Below are positions 50,641 through 59,255 of a stretch of 64,000 bases of DNA, piece after piece (within the stretch, counting starts at the first letter, position 1; each line of letters begins with the position of its first letter). The stretch is from Xanthobacteraceae bacterium (lineage in GTDB: Bacteria; Pseudomonadota; Alphaproteobacteria; Rhizobiales; Xanthobacteraceae), in NCBI GenBank assembly GCA_019752575.1, contig JAIELW010000014.1, positions 1-64,000 on the forward strand. Reading direction: 5' to 3'. Below the pieces are notes generated by a model that worked only from the letters and a program-made list of their open reading frames with translations, searched no databases and had not been told where the DNA came from. The position numbers and the translations under genes were made by a program.

Positions 50641-52287
50641 TCACTTCACGAGCTTCGCCGCTTCCCGGCCCGCGATGCGGCCCGAGAAAATGCAGCCGCC
50701 GAGGAAGGTGCCTTCCAGCGCGCGATAGCCGTGCACGCCGCCGCCGCCGAAGCCCGCGACTTCGCCGGCCGCGAACACGTTGCCGAGCGGCGTCTTGCCG
50801 TCCTTCAGCACCCGCGAGGAAAGATCGGTCTCGAGACCGCCAAGTGTCTTGCGCGTCAGCACCCAGAGCCGAACCGCAATCAGCGGGCCCGCGGCGGGAT
50901 CGAGGAGCTTGTGCGGCTTCACAGTTCTAATGAGACGATCTCCGATATAGCCGCGCGCGGAGCGGATCGCCGCGATCTGCAAATCCTTGCCGTATTTGTT
51001 GTCGAGATCGCGGTCGCGCGCGGTCACTTCGCGCGTCACCGTCTCAAGCGACACGAGATTCTTCTGCGTCAGCGAATTCATCTTCGAGACGAGCTCGGGC
51101 AGCGTGTCCGCCGTCACGAAATCTTTTCCGGCATTGATGAACTTCTGCACCGGCGTCAGCGTGCCGCGCCCGCGCTTCAACACGCCGCGAATGCTTTTGC
51201 CGGTGAGATCGGGGTTCTGCTCCTGCCCCGAGAGGGCGAATTCTTTTCCGATCACGCGCTTGTTGAGCAAAAACCACGAGTGATCGTCGCCGTGTTTGGT
51301 GATGTGTTCGAGCGCGCCCAAGCCGTCGAAGCCGGGGAACAGCGGCACAGGGAAACGTTTTCCCCGTGCGTCGAGCCACAGCGGCGTCGGGCCGGAAAGA
51401 ATCCGGATGCCGTGGCGCGACCAGATCGGCGCGTAGTTATCGATGCCTTCCGGGTAATGCCACATGCGGTCGGCGTTAATGAGCCGCCCGCCCGCGCGTT
51501 CGACCACGCCCTGCATCAGACCGTCGACATGATCGGGCACGCCCGAGAGCATCTGCGCCGGCGCGCGGCCCATGTTCGCGGGCCAGTTCTTGCGCACGAG
51601 ATCATGATTGCCGCCGATGCCGCCGGAGGTGACAATGATCGCCTGCGCTTTCAGCTTGAAATCGCCGACGACCTTGCGCGAACTTTTCGCCGCGCGCTCG
51701 ACATTCGACGGCTCGAGAATTTCGCCTTCCACGCCGTCTTCCATGCCGCCGGAAGCTGTCAGCTTCGTCACGCGATGGCGGAAGCAGAAGCGAACCAAGC
51801 CTTTCTTCTCCGCTTCGCGCAGACGCCGCACGAAGGGCTCCACCAGCGCGGGACCCGTGCCCCAGGTGATGTGAAAGCGCGGCACGGAGTTTCCGTGTCC
51901 CGTCGCGGTATAGCCGCCGCGCTCCGCCCAGCCCGGTACCGGAAACCAGCGCACGCCTTGCGCGTGCAGCCAAGCGCGCTTTTCGCCCGAAGCGAAATCC
52001 ACGTAAGCCTCGGCCCATTTGCGCGGCCAATGATCTTCCTCGCGGTCGAACGCGGCCGAGCCCTGCCAGTCCTGCCAGGCGAGATCGCGCGAATCCTTGA
52101 TGCCGAGGCGGCGTTGTTCGGGAGAATCCACGAGCATCAAGCCGCCGAACGACCAGAACGCTTGGCCCCCGAGCGATTGCTCCGGCTCCTGATCGAGCAG
52201 AATTACTTTTTTCCCGGCGTCCGCGACTTCCGCCGCCGCAACCAGCCCGGCCAATCCGCCGCCGACGACGATGACGTCCGCGTCCAT
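50641..52287 (-). CDS. FAD-binding dehydrogenase (KsdD/fumarate-reductase-like flavoprotein)
   Basis: A 548-aa flavoprotein. The ADP-binding motif VIVVGGGLAGLVAAAEVADAG is at the start with the acidic end of strand 2 (ILLDQE), and near the end TPLGNVFAAGEVAGFGGGGVHGYRALEGTFLGGCIFSGRIAG closes the FAD site. The whole length matches the group usually called putative FAD-binding dehydrogenase, related to 3-ketosteroid dehydrogenases and fumarate reductase flavoproteins. The substrate is unknown. The ATG at 52287 has GGAG 7 bases before it; an ATG at 52305 at the edge of an R3 repeat is an alternative. Confidence 0.88.
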   Translation of the reverse strand: MDADVIVVGGGLAGLVAAAEVADAGKKVILLDQEPEQSLGGQAFWSFGGLMLVDSPEQRRLGIKDSRDLAWQDWQGSAAFDREEDHWPRKWAEAYVDFASGEKRAWLHAQGVRWFPVPGWAERGGYTATGHGNSVPRFHITWGTGPALVEPFVRRLREAEKKGLVRFCFRHRVTKLTASGGMEDGVEGEILEPSNVERAAKSSRKVVGDFKLKAQAIIVTSGGIGGNHDLVRKNWPANMGRAPAQMLSGVPDHVDGLMQGVVERAGGRLINADRMWHYPEGIDNYAPIWSRHGIRILSGPTPLWLDARGKRFPVPLFPGFDGLGALEHITKHGDDHSWFLLNKRVIGKEFALSGQEQNPDLTGKSIRGVLKRGRGTLTPVQKFINAGKDFVTADTLPELVSKMNSLTQKNLVSLETVTREVTARDRDLDNKYGKDLQIAAIRSARGYIGDRLIRTVKPHKLLDPAAGPLIAVRLWVLTRKTLGGLETDLSSRVLKDGKTPLGNVFAAGEVAGFGGGGVHGYRALEGTFLGGCIFSGRIAGREAAKLVK

Positions 52288-52306
52288 AAGCGCTCTCCAT
52301 CGCATT

Positions 52307-52474
52307 TCCCCCTCTCCCCTTGTGGGAGAGGGTGCCCGAGCGAAGCGAGGGCGGGTGAGGGGTCAATAGTCAAATTGATACTCGGTTCGCCGATCGATCC
52401 GGCGAGCAACCCCTCACCCGGCGAGCAACTCGCAAAGCTCGTTACTCGCCACCCTCTCCCACAAGGGGAGAGGG
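52307..52474. repeat. R3 repeat, two mirrored halves
   Basis: CCCCTCTCCCCTTGTGGGAGAGGG with GCCCGAGCGAAGCGAGGGC and GGGTGAGGGG, then the inverse CCCCTCACCC ... ACCCTCTCCCACAAGGGGAGAGGGT. The halves are joined by about 55 bases containing a GATCGATC sequence. Confidence 0.85.
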
Positions 52475-52507
52475 TTGCAAGCGTGACGCTACGGAAACCG
52501 AATGGCT

Positions 52508-53053
52508 TTACCCGCCGTCCTTATGCCGGTGCTGCACATAGACGAAGAAGGTCAGCGCCACGATCACCGCGCCGATGCCGCCGCCCATGAGCAGGAGATT
52601 CTGCGAACCATCGCCGGAGATCGCGCGGCCGAGAAAAAACACGGCGAGCACGAGGATGACGACGCCCGAAAGCGTGACCTTCAGGTCGTCGATGGTCTCG
52701 ACTTTCACCCATTTCGGCACCGGGATCTGGTCCTGAATGTAGAGCTGGTAGAGCCCGATTGCGACGATGTGCAGCACGGTCACGAGCAGGAAGGTGTCGA
52801 TCGCTTCGATCGCGGCGAGCGTGATCTTCTTGCCGTCGGGTTTCGTCGAAAGCAGAAGCCTGATCGCTTCGTAGATTTCGTAGCAGGCATAGATGAGGAG
52901 CGCGGTCGCGACGACGAACGTCGCGACGATGGCGACGAGCATAGTGCCGCGCGCGAGCAGCACGAAAGTGCCGAGGAAAGGACGATCCTTCAGCGCAAGC
53001 CGCCAGTCGATGTCTTTTTGCAGCGGCAGTTTTTGTTTGCGGGGTGAGGCCAA
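52508..53053 (-). CDS. YqhA-family (UPF0114) membrane protein
   Basis: A 181-aa protein with four hydrophobic helices: RGTMLVAIVATFVVATALLIY, IDTFLLVTVLHIVAIGLYQLYI, LKVTLSGVVILVLAVFFLG and LLLMGGGIGAVIVALTFFVY. The YQLYIQDQIPVPKWVKVETIDDLK segment is typical of UPF0114/YqhA. Function unknown. The start is TTG at 53053, with AGGAG 8-9 bases before it. It is flanked on both sides by R3 repeats. Confidence 0.85.
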   Translation of the reverse strand: MASPRKQKLPLQKDIDWRLALKDRPFLGTFVLLARGTMLVAIVATFVVATALLIYACYEIYEAIRLLLSTKPDGKKITLAAIEAIDTFLLVTVLHIVAIGLYQLYIQDQIPVPKWVKVETIDDLKVTLSGVVILVLAVFFLGRAISGDGSQNLLLMGGGIGAVIVALTFFVYVQHRHKDGG

Positions 53054-53073
53054 TTCTTCTGCTCCTAATAATG

Positions 53074-53138
53074 ACCCCCAACCGCTCGCTACGCTCGCCT
53101 CCCTCCCCCGCTTGCGGGGGAGGGGTAAGGGTGGGGGC
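53074..53138. repeat. R3 half repeat
   Basis: ACCGCTCGCTACGCTCGCC followed by TCCCTCCCCCGCTTGCGGGGGAGGG, similar to the right-hand part of the R3 repeats at 59255 and 60222. It lies between the YqhA gene and the acyl-CoA synthetase gene. Confidence 0.82.
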
Positions 53139-53159
53139 GCTGCATGATAGCGTCAGCGA

Positions 53160-54788
53160 TCAAACTTCCTTCGTCATTTCGCGCAGCTTGAACTTCTGGA
53201 TCTTGCCGGTCGAGGTCTTCGGCAATTCCACGAACACGATGTGGCGCGGTACTTTATATCCCGCGAGGTTGCTCTTGCAGTGCGCGATCAACTCGTCCTT
53301 CGAGGCCTGTTTGCCCGGCTTCAATTCGATGAAGGCGCAAGGGGTTTCGCCCCACTTGTCGTCGGATTTCGCGACCACCGCCGCCGCCTGCACCGACGGA
53401 TGCTTGTAGAGCGCGTCTTCCACTTCGATCGACGAAATATTTTCGCCGCCGGAGATGATGATGTCTTTCGAGCGGTCTTTCAGCTGGATATAGCCGTCGG
53501 CGTGCATCACGCCGAGATCGCCGGAGTGAAACCAGCCGCCGGCGAACGACGCCTGCGTCGATTTCGGGTTTTTCAGATACCCCTTCATCACGACGTTGCC
53601 GCGGAACATCACCTCGCCCATGGTCTCGCCGTCGCGCGGCACCGGCTTCATGGTTTCCGGGTCCATCACTTCCAACCCTTCGAGCGGCGCGATGGTGACG
53701 CCCTGCCGCGCCTTTTTCGCGGCCTGCGCGGCGGGCGGAAGCTGATCCCACTCCTGATGCCAGTCGTTCACGGCCGCGGGCCCGTAGGTTTCGGTGAGCC
53801 CGTAAAGATGGGTCACGTTAAAACCCGCGCCCTTCATGCCCGCGAGCACGGCTTCCGGCGGGGGTGCGGCGGCGGTGAAAAATTCGACCACATGCGGCAG
53901 CGGCTTTTTTTCTTCTTCCGGCGCGTTCAACAGCGTCGCCATCACGATCGGCGCGCCGCAAAGATGCGTGACCTTATGTTCCGCGATCAGATCGAACATC
54001 AGTTTCGCGCGGACCTGCCGCAGGCACACATGCGTGCCGGAGCAGACCGAAATCGACCACGGGAAGCACCAGCCGTTGCAATGAAACATCGGCAGCGTCC
54101 AGAGATAGACCGCGTGCTTCCTCATGCTGCCAGTGAGCACGTTGCCGGTAGCCAACAGCGCCGCGCCGCGATGGTGATAGACCACGCCCTTCGGGTCGCC
54201 GGTGGTGCCGGAGGTGTAGTTCAGCGAAATCGCGTCCCATTCGTCGCCGGGCGCTTGCCGCGCGTAGTTTTCGTCGCCTTCGGCGACCAGCGCTTCGTAA
54301 TCGAGGGTGCCGATCTTCTCGCCCTCGCCTTTATATTCCGGGTCGTCGTAATCGATGACGAGCGGCTTCGCCTTGCACAGTTGCAGCGCTTCCTTCGCCA
54401 TCTTCGAAAATTCTCTGTCGACGATGACAATCTTCGCTTCGCCGTGATCCAGCGAGAAGCCGATGGTCGCGGCATCTAACCGCGTATTCAGCGTATTCAA
54501 CACGCCGCCGGTCATCGGCACGCCGTAGTGGCACTCCAGCATCGCGGGCGTGTTGGCGAGCAAAACCGCGACCGTGTCGCCGCGCGCAATGCCGCGTTTC
54601 GCAAGCGCCGAGCCGAGCTTCTTCGAGCGCGCATAGAATTCGCGATAGGTCCGGCGCATCGGCCCGTGGATGATCGCGACGTGATCCGGAAACACGGCGG
54701 CCGAACGCTCCAGAAACGAGATCGGCGTCAGCGGCTGATAGTTGGCCGGGTTTTTATCGAGATCGGTGTCGTAGGCGGTCTTTTTCAT
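53160..54788 (-). CDS. Acyl-CoA synthetase (AMP-forming)
   Basis: A 542-aa ANL-family ligase that activates a fatty or organic acid to its CoA thioester. The P-loop motif is YTSGTTGDPKGVVYHHRGA; then GLTETYGPA, the hinge region LKDRSKDIIISGGENISSIEVED, and the catalytic Lys near the end, KTSTGKIQKFKLRE. The start at 54788 (MKKTAYDTDLDKNPANYQPLTP) matches the family N-terminus. The chain-length preference is unknown. It is upstream of a TSUP gene on the same strand. Confidence 0.92.
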   Translation of the reverse strand: MKKTAYDTDLDKNPANYQPLTPISFLERSAAVFPDHVAIIHGPMRRTYREFYARSKKLGSALAKRGIARGDTVAVLLANTPAMLECHYGVPMTGGVLNTLNTRLDAATIGFSLDHGEAKIVIVDREFSKMAKEALQLCKAKPLVIDYDDPEYKGEGEKIGTLDYEALVAEGDENYARQAPGDEWDAISLNYTSGTTGDPKGVVYHHRGAALLATGNVLTGSMRKHAVYLWTLPMFHCNGWCFPWSISVCSGTHVCLRQVRAKLMFDLIAEHKVTHLCGAPIVMATLLNAPEEEKKPLPHVVEFFTAAAPPPEAVLAGMKGAGFNVTHLYGLTETYGPAAVNDWHQEWDQLPPAAQAAKKARQGVTIAPLEGLEVMDPETMKPVPRDGETMGEVMFRGNVVMKGYLKNPKSTQASFAGGWFHSGDLGVMHADGYIQLKDRSKDIIISGGENISSIEVEDALYKHPSVQAAAVVAKSDDKWGETPCAFIELKPGKQASKDELIAHCKSNLAGYKVPRHIVFVELPKTSTGKIQKFKLREMTKEV

Positions 54789-54861
54789 GCAGGTACCCCA
54801 TTCCGGCGCGACCCTAGCCAACCGGAAGGGTTTCGATCAACGCCAAGAAAACAGCAGGAAT

Positions 54862-55626
54862 TCAGCGCCAGAGGATCGCGCTTGCGCCCTGCCGGATCAG
54901 TTCCAGCGAAACCAGAAACATCAGCACATAGGCGATCTTGTAGAACAGCTCTTCCGGCACGCGCTTGGCGAGCCGGATGCCGGCGAGATTGGTCGCGATC
55001 GCAAGCGGCATTAGTGCGCCCGCGATGAGCAGCACCGCGCCCGTGAATTCGCCGAGGAAGAAAAACGGCACCACCTTGATCGCGTTCACCGCCGCGAAAT
55101 AGACCGTGACGGTACCGATGAAGACCATCTTCGGCAGCTTCTGCGGCAGTAGATGGATGCTCATCGGCGGGCCGCCGGCATGCGCAAGCGTACTCGTGAA
55201 CCCCGACACCAGGCCCCAGAACACACCGCCCGCGGCACTCGGCTCTAACGTGTCGGCGGCTTTGCGCGCGAGCGCGAACCAGTGGTTCAGCACGAAGACG
55301 AAGGTGATGACGCCGATCAGAAGCTTCACGAGGGCATCGGGAACGTAAGCCGCGAGCGCCCATGCGAGCGCAATGCCCGCGAGCGCCCCGATCAAGAGCA
55401 CCTTCAGATTCCAGCGATCCCATTCGCGCCGAAACGCCCACAACGAAACCGCGTCCTGCATCAGGAGAATGGGCAGCATGATCGCGGCCGCCTGCAGCGG
55501 CGGCACCACGAGCGCGAGAAACGGCGTCGCCGCCATACCGATACCGCTGAAACCGCCCTTGGCAAGGCCGGTGCAAGTGACGGCAAGCGCCGCGAACAGC
55601 CAAAAGATGGGATCGGAGGGAAGCAT
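54862..55626 (-). CDS. TSUP (TauE/SafE) family permease
   Basis: A 254-aa membrane protein with about eight helices: FWLFAALAVTCTGLAKGGFSGIGMAATPFLALVVPPLQAAAIMLP shows the family's first repeat and G-x-G motif. It may export sulfite or sulfonate-type anions. It precedes the acyl-CoA synthetase gene on the same strand by 73 bases. This is the second TSUP gene of the window, only distantly similar to that at 21983. Confidence 0.85.
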   Translation of the reverse strand: MLPSDPIFWLFAALAVTCTGLAKGGFSGIGMAATPFLALVVPPLQAAAIMLPILLMQDAVSLWAFRREWDRWNLKVLLIGALAGIALAWALAAYVPDALVKLLIGVITFVFVLNHWFALARKAADTLEPSAAGGVFWGLVSGFTSTLAHAGGPPMSIHLLPQKLPKMVFIGTVTVYFAAVNAIKVVPFFFLGEFTGAVLLIAGALMPLAIATNLAGIRLAKRVPEELFYKIAYVLMFLVSLELIRQGASAILWR

Positions 55627-55690
55627 GCGGCGCGGGTTATAGAGAAGCGTTTGATGGAGAGCTACGCTCGCGTGGCATAGCTTCTACTCT

Positions 55691-55844
55691 CGTCATGCCC
55701 GGCCTTGTGCCGGGCATCCACGTCTTTACGGCGCCGAAGTTCAGTAAGGCGTGGATGGCAACAGAACTCGCGCTTGCGCGAGTTCTGACTATTAAATGCC
55801 CAAGTCGGGCAAGCCCGACTTGGGTGACAAGCCCGGCCATGACG
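55691..55844. repeat. R1 repeat interrupted by a nested twin-hairpin element
   Basis: Normal R1 up to GCGTGGATGGC, then the element at 55760-55825, then GACAAGCCCGGCCATGACG. Uninterrupted copies read GGATGGCCGGGACAAGCCCGG, so three bases of the right hairpin are missing at the insertion point. The remaining bases of the 308-base gap before prpE show no gene. Confidence 0.85.
55760..55825. mobile_element. Nested twin-hairpin element, copy C
   Basis: Hairpin 1 at 55762-55787: arms CAGAACTCGCGC / GCGCGAGTTCTG with a TT loop. Linker ending TATTAAATG. Hairpin 2 at 55799-55824: perfect 12-base arms CCCAAGTCGGGC / GCCCGACTTGGG, loop AA. It is almost identical to copy D at 57931, including the insertion point in R1. 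Confidence 0.75.
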
Positions 55845-55934
55845 AATGAAAAGCTGCGACCAACGCCGCCCTTGCCAATCGGCTCGCGGCGACGACAATC
55901 GAAAAAAATCATAAGCCTTTGAGGGAAGAGACGA

Positions 55935-57854
55935 ATGGTGACCCCGCTCGCAAGCCGCTATCCGAAAGTCTACGCGCGCTGGCAGCGCGATCCGGAAGGT
56001 TTCTGGGCGGAAGCCGCGGAAGCGATCACCTGGGTTCAAAAACCGAAGACGGTGTTCGACAAAAACGCCGGCGTCTACGGCCACTGGTTTCCCGACGGCG
56101 TGATGAACACCTGCTACAACGCGGTCGACCGTCACGCCGAGGGCGCGCGGGCCGAACAGATCGCGTTCGCTTACGACAGCCCGGTCACGCAGACCAAGCG
56201 CAACATCACGTACAAAGAGCTTCAGCGCGAAGTGAGCGCCTTCGGCGCGATCCTGCGCGACTTCGGCATCGAGAAAGGCGACCGCATCGTCATCTATATG
56301 CCGATGATTCCGGAAGCGCTCGTGGCGATGCTCGCCTGTGCGCGCATCGGCGCGGTGCACTCGGTCGTGTTCGGCGGCTTCGCACCGAAGGAACTGGCGA
56401 CGCGATTGAACGACGCGAAGCCGAAGTTACTGCTCACCGCGAGCTGCGGCATCGAAGTGCAACGCGTCATTCCCTACAAGCCGCTGCTCGACGCCGCGAT
56501 CGAAATGGCGGAATCGAAACCCGAAGCTGTGATTCTGTTTCAGCGCCCGCAAGTACAGGCGGAAATGAAAAAAGGCTGGGACCACGACTGGGCGTCCCTG
56601 CGCGCTGGCGCGCTTCGCGACAACAAGACTTCCGAATGCGTGCCGGTGAAAGCGACCGACCCGCTCTACATTCTCTACACCTCCGGCACCACCGGCATCC
56701 CGAAGGGCGTGGTGCGCGACAACGGCGGTCATGCCGTCGCGCTGAAGTGGTCGATGGAAAACATGTACGGGGTCAAGGAAGGCGAAGTCTGGTGGACTTC
56801 GTCCGACATCGGCTGGGTCGTCGGCCATTCCTACATCGTCTATGCGCCGCTCCTGCACGGCTGCACTTCAGTGGTTTATGAAGGCAAACCCGTCGGCACG
56901 CCGGACGCGGGCGCGTTCTGGCGCGTCGCCTCCGAACACGGCGCGGTCGCGCTCTTCACCGCACCGACCGCCTTCCGGGCGATCAAGAAAGAAGACCCCG
57001 AAGGCAAGTTCGTGAGGAATTACGACCTGTCGAAATTCCGCACGCTGTTTCTCGCAGGCGAGCGCGCCGACCCCGATACGATCAAGTGGTCGGAGAGAAT
57101 TCTGAATGTGCCGGTGATCGATCACTGGTGGCAGACCGAAACCGGCTGGACCATCGTCGGCAATCCGATGGGCCTCGGCGCGCTGCCGGTGAAGTACGGC
57201 TCGCCGACCGTGCCGATGCCGGGCTACGACGTGCAGATCGTCGACGACGGCGGCAAGCCGGTGAAAAACGGCACCATGGGCAACATCGTCGTCAAACTGC
57301 CGCTGCCGCCTTCGTGCCTGCCGACGCTCTGGCAGCAGGATCAGAAATTTAAGGAAGCTTATCTCGTGGAATTTCTCGGCTACTACAAAACCGCCGACGC
57401 CGGATACAAGGACGAAGACGGCTATCTCTACATCATGGGCCGCACCGACGACATCATCAACGTAGCGGGCCATCGTCTTTCGACCGGCGGAATGGAGGAA
57501 GTGCTCGCGTCTCACGGCGACGTCGCCGAGTGCGCGGTGATCGGCGTCGCCGATCCGATGAAGGGCGAAGTGCCGGTCGGCTTCGTGGTGTTGAAAGCCG
57601 GCGTGAACAAGCCGCACGACACCATCGAGAAGGAACTGATCGCGCTGGTGCGCGAAAAAATCGGCCCGGTCGCGGCGTTCAAGACCGCGATGGTGATCGC
57701 GCGGCTGCCGAAAACGCGCTCCGGCAAGATCGTGCGCGGCACCATGAAGAAGATCGCGGACAAGGAGCCGTGGAACATGCCGGCCACCATCGACGATCCG
57801 GTGACGTTGGATGAGATCAAGACCGCGCTGCAGACGAAGGGGATGGCGGGTTAG
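55935..57854 (+). CDS. prpE: Propionyl-CoA synthetase
   Basis: A 639-aa ANL-family ligase of the acetyl/propionyl-CoA synthetase type. Motifs: YTSGTTGIPKGVVRDNGGHAVAL, WWTSSDIGWVVGHSYIVYAPL, DHWWQTETGWTI, the hinge GRTDDIINVAGHRLSTGGMEE, and the acetylation-site Lys in KTRSGKIVRGTMKKI. The GIPKG and DIGWV patterns and the YPKVYARWQRDPEGFWAE start are those of PrpE rather than Acs. It converts propionate to propionyl-CoA, whose further fate (methylcitrate or methylmalonyl route) is not visible here. Confidence 0.93.
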   Translation: MVTPLASRYPKVYARWQRDPEGFWAEAAEAITWVQKPKTVFDKNAGVYGHWFPDGVMNTCYNAVDRHAEGARAEQIAFAYDSPVTQTKRNITYKELQREVSAFGAILRDFGIEKGDRIVIYMPMIPEALVAMLACARIGAVHSVVFGGFAPKELATRLNDAKPKLLLTASCGIEVQRVIPYKPLLDAAIEMAESKPEAVILFQRPQVQAEMKKGWDHDWASLRAGALRDNKTSECVPVKATDPLYILYTSGTTGIPKGVVRDNGGHAVALKWSMENMYGVKEGEVWWTSSDIGWVVGHSYIVYAPLLHGCTSVVYEGKPVGTPDAGAFWRVASEHGAVALFTAPTAFRAIKKEDPEGKFVRNYDLSKFRTLFLAGERADPDTIKWSERILNVPVIDHWWQTETGWTIVGNPMGLGALPVKYGSPTVPMPGYDVQIVDDGGKPVKNGTMGNIVVKLPLPPSCLPTLWQQDQKFKEAYLVEFLGYYKTADAGYKDEDGYLYIMGRTDDIINVAGHRLSTGGMEEVLASHGDVAECAVIGVADPMKGEVPVGFVVLKAGVNKPHDTIEKELIALVREKIGPVAAFKTAMVIARLPKTRSGKIVRGTMKKIADKEPWNMPATIDDPVTLDEIKTALQTKGMAG

Positions 57855-57861
57855 CAAAATT

Positions 57862-58014
57862 CGTCATGCCCGGCCTTGTGCCGGGCATCCACGCCTTCGA
57901 TGCATCGAAAGCTGTTAAGACGTGGATGGCAACAGAACTCGCGCCCGCGCGAGTTCTGGCCATCAAATGCCCAAGTCGGGCAAGCCCGACTTTGGTGACA
58001 AGCCCGGCCATGAC
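57862..58014. repeat. R1 repeat interrupted by a nested twin-hairpin element
   Basis: A near-copy of the composite repeat at 55691, placed 7 bases after the prpE stop. R1 halves end at GTGGATGGC and resume at GACAAGCCCGGCCATGACG. prpE is thus flanked on both sides by the same composite, in the same orientation. Confidence 0.85.
57931..57996. mobile_element. Nested twin-hairpin element, copy D
   Basis: Hairpin 1 at 57934-57957: arms AGAACTCGCGC / GCGCGAGTTCT, loop CC. Linker GGCCATCAAATG. Hairpin 2 at 57970-57995 with one mismatch (CTTTGG for CTTGGG). Same length (66 bp) and insertion point as copy C. Confidence 0.75.
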
Positions 58015-58039
58015 GAAAAGTAATTTTCTCTTCCCGAGT

Positions 58040-58489
58040 TTATTTCCTTACTAACTTTTCCAAAAGCCTGCCCAGTTCGGCCGCCTCCTTGTTCGTCAGC
58101 TTGCTCGCAAAGTGCTTGATGATCGCGGCGCGGTAGAACGGCCACATGGTTTTCTGAAACTTGCGGCCCGAAGCGGTAAGCGCGACCACTTGACCGCGTC
58201 CGTCGTCGGGGCATTGCCGCCGCTCGACGTATTTCGCCTCTTCCATGCGGTCGAGCAGCCGCGAGAGATTGTACTGGCGAAACAGAAGCCGCCGTTCGAG
58301 TTCGTTCTGGCGCAATCCGGTCTCGCGCCCTTCCCGCGAAAGTTCGAGCGCGACGTCATACCAGGCGAGGGGCGGGCAATCCGAGCATCGCACCTCGGAT
58401 TCGACCGCGGCCACGATCGCCTCCTCGGCGCGCACGAGGTTTACCCAAGCGCTTTCTGCGGCAGGCGTGAAATTCGTCGTTTCGGTCAT
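58040..58489 (-). CDS. MarR-family transcriptional regulator
   Basis: A 149-aa winged-helix repressor: PLAWYDVALELSREGRETGLRQNELERRLLFRQYNLSRLLDRMEEAKYVERRQCPDDGRGQVVALTASG contains the DNA-recognition helix and the beta-wing with the conserved DxRGQ-type turn. The start at 58489 gives the family's usual length. It is transcribed divergently from a GST gene, with palindromic sites between, so it probably represses both. A Cys pair (CSDC) near residue 40 could be a redox or electrophile sensor. Confidence 0.9.
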   Translation of the reverse strand: MTETTNFTPAAESAWVNLVRAEEAIVAAVESEVRCSDCPPLAWYDVALELSREGRETGLRQNELERRLLFRQYNLSRLLDRMEEAKYVERRQCPDDGRGQVVALTASGRKFQKTMWPFYRAAIIKHFASKLTNKEAAELGRLLEKLVRK

Positions 58490-58522
58490 GCGGCTATCGC
58501 AGGCTCGTGATGCGCCTTGGCG

Positions 58523-58574
58523 CTTGACATATATGCACCTGCATCTATATGCCGTCAAGTAGATGCAGTTGCAT
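58523..58574. promoter_or_regulatory. Overlapping divergent promoters and MarR operators
   Basis: Two 12-base palindromes of the form ATGCA-N2-TGCAT lie at 58533-58544 and 58563-58574, their centres exactly 30 bases apart. TTGACA (58524-58529) with TATATG (58546-58551, 16-base gap) reads toward the GST gene. On the other strand TTGACG (58559-58554) with a 17-base gap to CATATA reads toward the MarR gene. Both promoters overlap the first palindrome, so one bound repressor would block both genes. Confidence 0.7.
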
Positions 58575-58589
58575 ATACAGGAGTTCCCG

Positions 58590-59255
58590 ATGCCCGCCCT
58601 TACCCTCGTCAGCATTCCCCTCTGCCCTTACGTCCAGCGCGCCGCGATTTCGCTCGCCGAAAAGGGCGTTTCGTTCGAGCGCAAGAACGTCGATCTTTCG
58701 AACCGGCCGGAGTGGTTCAAGAAGATTTCGCCGCTCGGCAAGGTGCCGGTGCTGCTGGACGGCGAGCAGCCGATTTTCGAATCCGTCCCTATCCTCGAAT
58801 ATCTCGAAGAAACGCAGCCGAACCCGCTGCATCCTTCCGATCCGCTGCGCCGCGCGCAGCACCGCGCCTGGATCGAATTCGGCTCCACCGTGCTCGCGGA
58901 TCTCTGGGTCGTCGAGACTTCGCCGGACCGCGACACCGTCGAGAAAAAGCTGGAGATTCTCCGGGGGAAATTCGAGCGCATCGAAAGCGAAGCGAAAGGC
59001 CCATGGTTCGACGGCGAGAAGTTTTCGCTGGTCGACACGGTATTCGGCCCGGTGTTCCGCTATTTCGATCTGATCGACCGGCTGATCGATCATGGCATCT
59101 TCAGGAATACGCCCAAGGTTGCGGCGTGGCGGCAGGCACTGAAACAGCGGCCGTCGGTAATCAACGCGGTCTCGCCGAACTACCCGGTGCTGCTCGAGCG
59201 TTTCGTGCAGAACCAGAAGGGCTATCTTGCCTCGCTCTTGAAGCAGGCGGCGTAA
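58590..59255 (+). CDS. Glutathione S-transferase, omega-like
   Basis: A 221-aa GST. The thioredoxin-like N-terminal domain has the active-site Cys in LCPYVQRAAISLAEKG, typical of omega-like or DHAR-like enzymes, and the glutathione-binding GKVPVLL and ESVPILEYLEE segments. The C-terminal helical domain begins near residue 90. AGGAG stands 6 bases before the ATG at 58590. Regulation is probably by the divergent MarR protein. Such enzymes deglutathionylate or reduce thiol adducts. Confidence 0.92.
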   Translation: MPALTLVSIPLCPYVQRAAISLAEKGVSFERKNVDLSNRPEWFKKISPLGKVPVLLDGEQPIFESVPILEYLEETQPNPLHPSDPLRRAQHRAWIEFGSTVLADLWVVETSPDRDTVEKKLEILRGKFERIESEAKGPWFDGEKFSLVDTVFGPVFRYFDLIDRLIDHGIFRNTPKVAAWRQALKQRPSVINAVSPNYPVLLERFVQNQKGYLASLLKQAA

